Source of the DNA: Actinomycetota bacterium
GTDB taxonomy: Bacteria > Actinomycetota > Acidimicrobiia > Acidimicrobiales > AC-14
Direction: 5' to 3'
Assembly: GCA_020200615.1 (NCBI GenBank)
Contig: JAIVIH010000050.1
Coordinates: forward strand, 1-7,255
Length of the DNA stretch: 7,255 bases
Positions within the stretch are counted from its first letter, which is position 1; the number at the start of each line of letters is the position of its first letter. The notes beneath the pieces were generated by a model. The model saw only the letters and a list, made by a program, of their open reading frames with translations. It ran no database searches and had not been told where the DNA came from. A program made the translations under genes and the position numbers. Shown here one piece after another: positions 1 through 7,049 of this stretch.

Positions 1-780
1 CTCGTCCGGGCGGACGTGGGCGTGGGGACCACCACCAGCCTCCTCGACGATCTCCGGAGCAGGGTGAAGCGGGAGGGGATCGAGACTCCCGACGAGCTGG
101 TGGAGGCGCTCAAGGCCGGTCTCAAGAAGAGCCTGGCTGTCGCCGACCGCGGGCTCCGCTACGAGCCCGGCACTCCCAACGTGTGGCTCTTCGTCGGCGT
201 CAACGGAGTGGGAAAGACGACCACCATCGGCAAGGTCGGGCACCAGCAGACGATCGAGGGCCGGTCCGTGATCATGGCTGCGGGCGACACGTTCCGGGCC
301 GCCGCCGCCGAGCAGCTCGAGCTGTGGTCCAAGCGGGCCGGGGCCCAGCTGGTGCGGGGGGCCGAGGGGGGAGATCCGGGCGCCGTCGTGTTCGACGCCG
401 TGGAGCGGGCTGCGGCCCGCCACACCGACCTCGTCCTGGCCGACACTGCGGGCCGGCTCCACACCAAGGTCAATCTCATGGAGGAGCTGCGCAAGGTGCG
501 CCGGGTGGCGGATAAGGCGCCGGGCCGGGTCACCGAGGTGCTCCTGGTGATCGACGCCACCACCGGGCAGAACGGATTGGTGCAGGCCAAGCAGTTCACC
601 GAGGCGGTGGACGTCACCGGCGTCGTGCTGACCAAGCTGGACGGCACGGCCAAGGGGGGCATCGCCCTGGCCATCCAGACCGACCTCGGCATTCCCATCA
701 AGCTCGTCGGACTGGGCGAGACGGCCGACGACCTGGTGGCGTTCGACCCCGACGAGTTCGTCGAGGCCCTCTTCAGCTGA
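1..780 (+). CDS. ftsY: Signal recognition particle receptor FtsY, 5'-partial (C-terminal NG domain)
   Basis: FtsY is the membrane-associated GTPase that docks the SRP-ribosome complex and forms a GTP-dependent heterodimer with Ffh. The reading frame is open from base 1 (LVRADVGVGTTT...), which matches the conserved 'ADVGV' segment of the N domain, so the true start lies upstream and the GTG at 16 is an internal codon. Numbering from base 1 (259 residues visible), the G1 P-loop GVNGVGKT is at 66-73, followed by the GDTFRAAAAEQL segment. DTAGR (G3) is at 148-152, TKLD (G4) at 211-214, the KGG motif just after it, and GLGE (G5) at 237-240. The protein ends with the usual DLVAFDPDEFVEALF-type tail, so the C-terminus is intact. 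The missing part is the variable acidic A domain or membrane-binding N-terminus and the start of N. Its TGA stop overlaps the convergent ATPase gene by 8 bases. Family assignment is secure, and FtsY rather than Ffh is shown by the absence of an M domain. Confidence 0.97.
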   Translation, partial: LVRADVGVGTTTSLLDDLRSRVKREGIETPDELVEALKAGLKKSLAVADRGLRYEPGTPNVWLFVGVNGVGKTTTIGKVGHQQTIEGRSVIMAAGDTFRAAAAEQLELWSKRAGAQLVRGAEGGDPGAVVFDAVERAAARHTDLVLADTAGRLHTKVNLMEELRKVRRVADKAPGRVTEVLLVIDATTGQNGLVQAKQFTEAVDVTGVVLTKLDGTAKGGIALAIQTDLGIPIKLVGLGETADDLVAFDPDEFVEALFS

Positions 781-3685
781 CCTGCGGGTCGCGCGCGGCG
801 GCCAGGGCGAGCTTCCGCTCCTCGGGGGGCAGAGCCAGAAGCGACGTGTGATCGCCTTCGAGCAGACCGTCTGCCGCCCGCAGGACCCGGGCGGCGAGGG
901 CGAACCCGGGCTCGGGCCGCCCGTCCAGGAGATGTCTCCAGCGCCGCAGAAAAGCCCGCTTGACGTCGGTCGGGAGGCTCATGGTGTGGAAGGCGAGCGG
1001 CACGCAGATCGCGTCCGTGCGATCGAGATGGACGAGCGAGTCGATGATCCAGCCGTCCAGGGCCTCCTCGCCGGGCTGGGCCAGCAGCTGCCGGAGGAAC
1101 ACGAGCAGGGCGGTGTCGCCAGGCGACCCCAGGAGGGCGAGCATCCGGGCCACGAGATCGGGCTCGGAGGCCGTACCCAGCGGGCCCACGATCTCCCTGG
1201 CGGCCGTGGCCGACCAGTGGACGACGTGCTCCGTCGACCGGTCGAGCGGCGGGGTCAGGTTGACGAGGAGCTCCAGGGCGGCCGACGGATCGCGGGTCTG
1301 ACGCGTCCACCAGGCGTGGTCCCGCCTGGTGCTCAGGGTGTCGGGATGGTCGGGCCCGAGCACCCTCGTGCGGTCGAGGAGTATTCGGGCGAACAGGTCG
1401 CGGGCGCCGCCCGGGTCGCCCGCCTCGGCGACCCACCGGGCGTGGTTGTGCCTGCTGCTGAGGGTGTGGGGGTGGTCGGCGCCGAGGACGCGGGCGCAGT
1501 CGGGTACGAGGGCGGCCAGCAGGTCGCGGGCGGCGGCCGGGTCGCCGGCCTGACCCACCCAGGCGGCGTGGTTGTGCCTGCTGCTCAGCGTGTCTGGGTG
1601 GTCGGGCCCGAGCACCCGGGTGCGGTCCTCGACCACCCCGGCGAAGAGCTCGCGTGCGGCGACGGCGTCACCCGCCTGACCCACCCACCAGGCGTGGCTG
1701 TGGCGGTTGGTGAGGGTGTAGGCGTGATCACGTCCGAGCACCCGCTCGGACTCCGTGACCAGGCCGGCCAGGGTGTCGGCATCCGTGGGCCCCAGAGTCC
1801 GTGTGCGATCGGCCAGCACCTGCTCGCCGAGAGCCCTTCCCTCGTCCCGGGCCCCTGTCTCCCAGAGCGCGAATGACAGCTCGGCCAGCACCGCGAGCCG
1901 GAGACGATCGTCGGCCAGCCGGGAAGCCGTGGTCCCGGTCCGTTCGAGGATCGAGCGGGCGTCGGCGGCGCGGCCGGTGGCCAGCAGCCAACCTCCCGCC
2001 AGCAGGGCGACAGCCGACGCCTCGTCCACGGGAAGGTCGGATTCGCGCTCGGTGGCTGTGGCGGCAGCCACGAGACCATCGGCGATCCGGGCCGCCACCT
2101 CACCTGCGGGTCGCTCGCCGCGGGCGACGCCTTCCGCAGCGGTGGCACTGACGGCCGCGGTCGCGACCCGCCTCGCGGCCTCCATCACGGGCGGGGGGAG
2201 CGAGCTCACCCGGCCGTCCACTGCCTGCCTGGCGTCGGCGGTGGTCCCTCGGGCGGCGAGGACGACAGCCTCGGCGACGATGGCGGCCACCATCGATCGC
2301 ACGCTGCCGTCGACCGGGCGCCCGTCACCGAACCACACGCGGGCGGCGACCAGGAGGTCGGGCGGGTATCCGGAGGAGAAGAGGCTCTCGCTGGTGGCGG
2401 AAGGCGTCCCCGCGGCCAGGGCCGCGGTGAGGTACCGCTCGCTCTCGGAGCCGGCACGAGCCTCGGCCAGGGCCAGCCGGAGGGCGGACAGCTCGTACCA
2501 GTCGCGTAGCACGGAGACGATGAGGGTCAGCGGCTTCCCCCGCACCTCCTTCAGCTCCAGGCAGTGGCGTAGCAGCGGCTCGCGGATCTCGTAGAACGTG
2601 GTCCGGCGGTCGCCGCCCTCAGGCTTGCGGCTCCGCACGAACCGGGCCCGCTCGAGCTCCCCGAGCTGTTTCGACGCCGACTGCTCGGTCATGCCCGTGG
2701 CCGCCGCCAGCTCCTTGACCGTCATCGCCCCCACCGGGCGGCGCCCGCCCGCGCCCGAAAGCGTGCGGCAGAGCGAGATGACCAGCTTGGCCCGGGCCCC
2801 CGACAGATCGTCGAGCCGGGCCTTGTAGTAGGGCGTCAGCTCGTCGAGGAGCTTGATGAACAGGGGAACGAGCTCGTCGAGCAAGTCGACGGTCATGCAC
2901 CCGGCCATCAGCAGCCACAGGCGGGGGAGCCCTCCGGCGAGGTCGGCCACCGCCTGCAGGCGGCGCAGGCCCTGAGGGCTGGCCAGGTACCCGCTCAACT
3001 CGTCGTCGCCGTCCAGGCGGGCCACCCGCAGGAGCAGCTCGCGCCCCTCGTCGACCGACAGCTCGCCCAGGGGAACGACGCGGAAGGCGCCGTAGAAGGG
3101 GGCGTCGTGGCTGGACACGCCGTGGAACAGCGCCGGCGTGGAGGCGACGACGACCGCCCTCTGGTGGTTGTTGAGGAAGGCCCGAAGGCTCCGCTGCCCG
3201 GAGAGGCCGATCCGGCGCATGATCCGGTCGAGGTTCTCGACGACCATGACCAGGGTGCGGTCGCCGAGAAGCGCCAGGAGGGCGTCCTCCAGGTCGGCGT
3301 CGGCGTCCGGTGGGGGCTGATCTGGGAGACCGGCCTGGAGGCTGTCGATGGTGGAGCGCAGCAGGTCGCGGTAGGACGTGACCGAGTAGTCGTCTTCCGG
3401 CATCCAGGCCACGGCCAGGCGGGACGCCAGGTCGGGGTCGGCGTGGACCCGGTGGACGGCCAGGGTCAGGAGGTGGGTCTTGCCCGAGCCGCGCGAGCCC
3501 ACCACCAGCACGTGGGGCCGGGCCCCCGAGGTCGCGGCCGCCCGCAGGGCGTCGGTGATGGCCGTGAGCTCGACCTCCCGGCCGACGGTGAAGGACTCCA
3601 GCATCTCGGGAGGCGAGGCGCTCGGGTTGAAGACGGTGATGGTCGTCCGGTGCGGCCTCCGGGCGGGCGGGGCCCAGGTGGTCAC
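773..3685 (-). CDS. Large P-loop ATPase with MarR-like HTH and kinesin-light-chain-type TPR repeats, function unknown
   Basis: This 970-residue protein has no signal peptide or membrane segment and is likely cytoplasmic. Seen in order: a 'VGRE' entry motif at 34-37; Walker A GSRGSGKT at 63-70; a Walker-B-like strand TLVMVVENLD at 144-153, unusual in reading EN instead of DE; a sensor-like strand AVVVASTPALF at 177-187; a winged-helix region at about 296-370 (TVKELAAATGMTEQSASKQL then a wing and YEIREPLLR) resembling MarR/ArsR-type HTHs; a helical stretch at 371-600; TPR-like units at about 600-817 with the LGPDHPDTL signature of kinesin-light-chain TPRs; and a helical C-terminus without clear repeats. 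This order resembles AAA_16/Orc1-like or STAND NTPases with a TPR sensor region, which are common in actinobacteria. The start is GTG at 3685, in a GTGA overlap with the stop of the upstream ATPase gene, so translational coupling is likely. The stop lies within ftsY. No nuclease, protease, TIR or other effector domain is recognisable. Exact role is unknown; a regulatory or immune sensor is possible but unproven. Confidence 0.9.
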   Translation of the reverse strand: MTTWAPPARRPHRTTITVFNPSASPPEMLESFTVGREVELTAITDALRAAATSGARPHVLVVGSRGSGKTHLLTLAVHRVHADPDLASRLAVAWMPEDDYSVTSYRDLLRSTIDSLQAGLPDQPPPDADADLEDALLALLGDRTLVMVVENLDRIMRRIGLSGQRSLRAFLNNHQRAVVVASTPALFHGVSSHDAPFYGAFRVVPLGELSVDEGRELLLRVARLDGDDELSGYLASPQGLRRLQAVADLAGGLPRLWLLMAGCMTVDLLDELVPLFIKLLDELTPYYKARLDDLSGARAKLVISLCRTLSGAGGRRPVGAMTVKELAAATGMTEQSASKQLGELERARFVRSRKPEGGDRRTTFYEIREPLLRHCLELKEVRGKPLTLIVSVLRDWYELSALRLALAEARAGSESERYLTAALAAGTPSATSESLFSSGYPPDLLVAARVWFGDGRPVDGSVRSMVAAIVAEAVVLAARGTTADARQAVDGRVSSLPPPVMEAARRVATAAVSATAAEGVARGERPAGEVAARIADGLVAAATATERESDLPVDEASAVALLAGGWLLATGRAADARSILERTGTTASRLADDRLRLAVLAELSFALWETGARDEGRALGEQVLADRTRTLGPTDADTLAGLVTESERVLGRDHAYTLTNRHSHAWWVGQAGDAVAARELFAGVVEDRTRVLGPDHPDTLSSRHNHAAWVGQAGDPAAARDLLAALVPDCARVLGADHPHTLSSRHNHARWVAEAGDPGGARDLFARILLDRTRVLGPDHPDTLSTRRDHAWWTRQTRDPSAALELLVNLTPPLDRSTEHVVHWSATAAREIVGPLGTASEPDLVARMLALLGSPGDTALLVFLRQLLAQPGEEALDGWIIDSLVHLDRTDAICVPLAFHTMSLPTDVKRAFLRRWRHLLDGRPEPGFALAARVLRAADGLLEGDHTSLLALPPEERKLALAAARDPQVS
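1235..1738 (-). repeat. Four tandem 126-bp units encoding 42-residue TPRs
   Basis: Residues 650-817 of the large ATPase form four consecutive 42-residue units, each beginning LGxDHxxTL (residues 650, 692, 734, 776), followed by an 'RHNHAxWVxxAGD' helix and an 'AARDLF...DRTRV' helix. At DNA level the period is exactly 126 bases. For example, the 21-base stretches at 1442 and 1568 differ at one position, as expected from tandem duplication within the gene. These are intragenic coding repeats with the kinesin-light-chain (TPR_10/TPR_12-like) signature, a fold that usually binds peptides or proteins. The fourth unit is the most diverged (TRQTRDPSAALELL). Immediately before the array, at 1739-1795, is a shortened 19-residue unit (residues 631-649). 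Confidence 0.9.
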
Positions 3686-4872
3686 TGCGGTGCGAGGAAG
3701 CGCCGGACGACCCAGGCGTCGTGCACGACGGCGAAGCAGAACCGGAATGTGCCGTCGCCGGTGCTGTCGACGTAGTGGTCCAGCTGGAGCCGGCGGAGGA
3801 CGGACCGGACGCGATCCCGGTTGACAGGGATCTCGCTGCGGGCGACGTTCTCGTCCGCCGCCACGCGGTCGACGAGGTCAGCGAAACCGATCCCCCCGTC
3901 CCCGGCCACGGCGATGGCGTCCAGGATCCCGTGGGCCAGCCGGGCCTCGGACGCGAAGTACTCCTTGAGCCGGTCCTGGTAGTGGTCCATCCGCCAGGGG
4001 TCGTCACCGGCGGCCAGCGCGGCCTGGCGGGTGGACCAGACGGCGTCTACGTCGAGGGGAAGGCCGGAGCGGCGGCGCAGATCCAGCCCCGCAACCAGTT
4101 TGTGCTCGTAGAAGGGGATGTGGTCGGACGCCGCCGCGATCGCCTCGGCGACGGGGTCGCCGGGCGGGCTGGGCGCCCCGATGCCGGCCAGGAGGCGGCG
4201 GGCCAGCATGACGGCCGCCTCCTGGTGGAGGGGGCCCACCCGGATGACGTGCAGGTCACCCGCCGTGGCCTTGCTCTCGGCGTCGTCGGCCAGGGTGTGG
4301 TGGAAGCCGATCGACCCCAAGCAGACCAGTCGCAGGCCCCGCTCCTCCGCCCGCAGGGCGCGGAGCGTGCGCAGGAGCAGGAGGGCCGAGGATCGCTCGT
4401 TCTGCGCCAGGGTCTGGGCCAGGATGGGCAGTTCGTCGAGCAGCAGGATCAGGCGGTGGCCCTCCTCGGTGATCTGGCGGATCAGCCAGTGGAGGCGCTC
4501 ACCCGCCTCCTGGGGGGGAAGGGGCAGGGGAAGGCCCTTGACGTCCGACGCGCCCGCCTGGCGGAGCCGGTCGACCAGCTGCTGGACCATGGGCAGCCTC
4601 TCGATGATCCGCTCGCACACCACCCGGACGAACTGGTCGACGGTGGACAGGTGCTCGACGTCGACGTAGACCGTCACCCACCCCGGCGGAGGAGCGGCCT
4701 CCAGCGACCACGCGATCCAGGACTTCCCGATCCGGCGCTCTCCGGTGAGGAGCACGCTCGTTCCGTGCTCGAGATAGGACCGGATCTCGTCGAGAAGGGG
4801 CTCCCGGCCCACCACATGGGTGAGGTCGGGCTGCCCGAAGTTGACGGGGATGGGCCGCATCGGTTCCGCCAT
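3682..4872 (-). CDS. P-loop ATPase with C-terminal winged-helix-like region (COG1672/archaeal-ATPase-like), function unknown
   Basis: This 396-residue soluble protein is the promoter-proximal gene of the two-gene cassette. Seen: a 'VGRE' motif at 21-24; Walker A GERRIGKS at 44-51, whose G-x-RR-x-GK form is typical of archaeal-ATPase and STAND-type P-loops; Walker B LILLLDE at 141-147 followed by LP; a sensor-1-like LVCLGSIGFHH at 182-192, resembling the 'GSIGLHH' motif I recall from COG1672 ATPases; an IPFYEHKLV helix at 252-260; and a C-terminal region (about 313-394) that reads like a winged helix (GILDAIAVAGDGGIGFADLV, then RVRSVLRRLQLDHYV and a short hairpin). The ATG at 4872 is chosen because the VGRE/Walker region begins shortly after it and a good promoter ends just upstream. 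There is no Shine-Dalgarno, which suits a leaderless transcript. The 3' end overlaps the next gene by four bases. The domain call is by motif recognition only and the substrate or partner is unknown; the large TPR ATPase is the obvious candidate partner. Confidence 0.88.
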   Translation of the reverse strand: MAEPMRPIPVNFGQPDLTHVVGREPLLDEIRSYLEHGTSVLLTGERRIGKSWIAWSLEAAPPPGWVTVYVDVEHLSTVDQFVRVVCERIIERLPMVQQLVDRLRQAGASDVKGLPLPLPPQEAGERLHWLIRQITEEGHRLILLLDELPILAQTLAQNERSSALLLLRTLRALRAEERGLRLVCLGSIGFHHTLADDAESKATAGDLHVIRVGPLHQEAAVMLARRLLAGIGAPSPPGDPVAEAIAAASDHIPFYEHKLVAGLDLRRRSGLPLDVDAVWSTRQAALAAGDDPWRMDHYQDRLKEYFASEARLAHGILDAIAVAGDGGIGFADLVDRVAADENVARSEIPVNRDRVRSVLRRLQLDHYVDSTGDGTFRFCFAVVHDAWVVRRFLAPQ

Positions 4873-4878
4873 GGCGGT

Positions 4879-4906
4879 ATTTTACGATCTCTACGTCGTA
4901 CGTCAA
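4879..4906 (-). promoter_or_regulatory. Putative leaderless sigma70-type promoter of the ATPase pair
   Basis: Read on the minus strand, TTGACG (4906-4901) and TAAAAT (4884-4879) are separated by 16 bases, close to the housekeeping -35/-10 consensus. Only six bases (ACCGCC) lie between the -10 box and the ATG at 4872, so the predicted start point is at or next to the A of the ATG and the mRNA would be leaderless. The absence of any Shine-Dalgarno agrees. Leaderless transcripts are common in actinobacteria. Not experimentally shown. Confidence 0.6.
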
Positions 4907-4933
4907 CAGCATCGTACGTCTAGGACGACGTAC
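4892..4933. promoter_or_regulatory. Cluster of four TACGTC half-sites (putative operator)
   Basis: The hexamer TACGTC occurs in the + orientation at 4892-4897, 4899-4904 and 4915-4920, and inverted (GACGTA) at 4927-4932. The last two form a perfect 7-base inverted repeat, GTACGTC (4914-4920) and GACGTAC (4927-4933), with a 6-base spacer. The 9-mer TCGTACGTC is repeated directly at 4896 and 4912. The cluster covers and lies just upstream of the -35 box of the ATPase promoter, where a repressor or activator would bind. It could be an autoregulatory site for either winged-helix ATPase. The regulator is unknown. Confidence 0.5.
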
Positions 4934-4974
4934 ACCTCTGAGCGGGCCTGCCGGGCGCCGGCCTCCCTCGCCGC

Positions 4975-4980
4975 TACCCT
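4975..4980 (+). promoter_or_regulatory. Possible -10 element (TACCCT) of ffh
   Basis: TACCCT fits the actinobacterial TAnnnT -10 pattern and ends nine bases before the ffh ATG. No recognisable -35 box precedes it and no Shine-Dalgarno lies before the ATG, so a nearly leaderless ffh transcript is the simplest reading. A six-base degenerate match is weak evidence on its own. Confidence 0.3.
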
Positions 4981-4989
4981 GGTTCGGAC

Positions 4990-6335
<1,346 letters not shown>

Positions 6336-6336
<1 letters not shown>

Positions 6337-6341
6337 GGGAG
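6336..6341 (+). promoter_or_regulatory. Ribosome binding site of rpsP
   Basis: GGGGAG sits seven bases before the ATG at 6349 and overlaps the last base of the ffh stop codon. It is the clearest Shine-Dalgarno in the window and fixes the S16 start; it contrasts with the SD-less starts of ffh and the ATPase gene. Confidence 0.75.
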
Positions 6342-6348
6342 AAGAACC

Positions 6349-7011
6349 ATGGTCAAGCTGCGCCTGATGCGCATGGGGAAGAAGAAGCAGCCCACCTACC
6401 GCATGGTGGCGGCCGACTCGCGCTCGCCGCGCGACGGTGCGTTCATCGAGATCGTGGGCATCTACAACCCGCGGTCCGAACCGTCCATGGTTCGGATCGA
6501 CAACGACAAGGCAGTGGCCTGGCTGCGCCAGGGTGCCCAGCCGACGGCTGTGCTGGAGGTCGGGCGTATCGTGAAGCCCCACGGCCTCCGCGGGGAGCTG
6601 GTCGTGCATCCCATCACCAACCGTCCCGAGACCCGTTTCGCCGCCGGCGCCGTGCTGTCGTCGGATCGTGGCCCGTTCGAGATCCTGACCTCCCGTCCCC
6701 ATCAGGGGCGCTTTCTCGTGACCGTCGCCGGCGTCGAGGACCGCGACGCGGCCGAGGGCCTTCGCGGCCTGGTCCTGCTCGCCGAGCCCATCGACGAGGA
6801 GGGCGCGCTGTGGGTCCACGAGCTGGTGGGAGCGGAGGTGGTGGGGGTCGACGGCCAGAGTCACGGCGTGGTGGAGGCGGTCGAGGCCAACCCCGCCTCC
6901 GACCTGCTCGTGCTGAGAGGCGAGCGCCTGGTCCCCCTGGTGTTCGTTGTCGAGCACACGGCCGGCCGGGTGGTCATCGACCCGCCGCCCGGCCTCCTGG
7001 ACGACGCCTGA
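6349..7011 (+). CDS. rpsP-rimM: Fused ribosomal protein S16 (C-terminally truncated) and ribosome maturation factor RimM
   Basis: One 220-residue open frame joins two normally separate proteins. Residues 1-66 are S16 ([20 protein letters not shown], then ADSRSPRDG at 22-30, YNP at 39-41 and ending WLRQGAQPT), a 30S body protein. The S16 C-terminal helix that normally follows GAQPT is absent, roughly 16 or more residues judged against E. coli S16. Residues from about 68 are Rim[20 protein letters not shown] begins the N-terminal barrel, and [12 protein letters not shown] (155-166) to [11 protein letters not shown] (208-218) is the PRC barrel. RimM assists 30S head assembly. The khpA-type KH gene commonly found between rpsP and rimM in actinobacteria is missing. 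The start is set by the strong SD. Either this is a genuine in-frame deletion fusion, or sequence was lost in assembly; the DNA alone cannot separate these. An internal GTG at 6550 could still give free RimM. The family calls are secure; the fusion being real is uncertain. Confidence 0.88.
   Translation: MVKLRLMRMGKKKQPTYRMVAADSRSPRDGAFIEIVGIYNPRSEPSMVRIDNDKAVAWLRQGAQPTAVLEVGRIVKPHGLRGELVVHPITNRPETRFAAGAVLSSDRGPFEILTSRPHQGRFLVTVAGVEDRDAAEGLRGLVLLAEPIDEEGALWVHELVGAEVVGVDGQSHGVVEAVEANPASDLLVLRGERLVPLVFVVEHTAGRVVIDPPPGLLDDA
6550..6552 (+). other. rimM: Possible native rimM start codon inside the fusion
   Basis: GTG at codon 68 of the fused frame would give a RimM beginning [12 protein letters not shown], which is where free RimM proteins normally start. 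No good Shine-Dalgarno is placed before it (an AGGGT at 6530 is about 15 bases away). This suggests the junction lies right at the rimM start, and that free RimM might still be made from this codon. Confidence 0.4.
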
Positions 7012-7049
7012 AGCCTCATCCGGCCGAGGGTGTGACACTGGCCGTCGCC

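Noticed and set aside
16..18. GTG at 16 as the start of ftsY
   Set aside because: The frame is open to base 1 and the residues before it (LVRAD) belong to the conserved N-domain ADVGV motif, so the gene continues upstream of the window.
159..1436. 425-residue minus-strand open frame antisense to ftsY and running into the ATPase 3' region
   Set aside because: It is Arg/Pro/Ser-rich with no recognisable domain, lies opposite the confidently identified ftsY and overlaps the TPR gene in another frame. This is the usual GC-rich shadow frame.
1235..1738. Possible CRISPR or non-coding tandem repeat
   Set aside because: The 126-base period equals 42 codons, the units vary throughout with no repeat-spacer pattern, and they translate into TPRs.
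848..1876. Gly/Val-rich repeating plus-strand frame of 342 residues
   Set aside because: The repetition (VGxEHPGAV-like) is the antisense reading of the 126-bp TPR units and not an independent repeat protein.
2619..4007. 462-residue minus-strand frame bridging the two ATPase genes
   Set aside because: It is out of frame with both, Pro/Arg-rich and motif-free. The P-loop, Walker B and HTH motifs all lie in the two accepted frames.
4950..4962. Short GC hairpin (GCCGG-GCG-CCGGC) as terminator or ffh leader structure
   Set aside because: A five-base stem with a three-base loop and no U-tract is expected by chance in such GC-rich DNA, and it lies upstream of the likely ffh start point.
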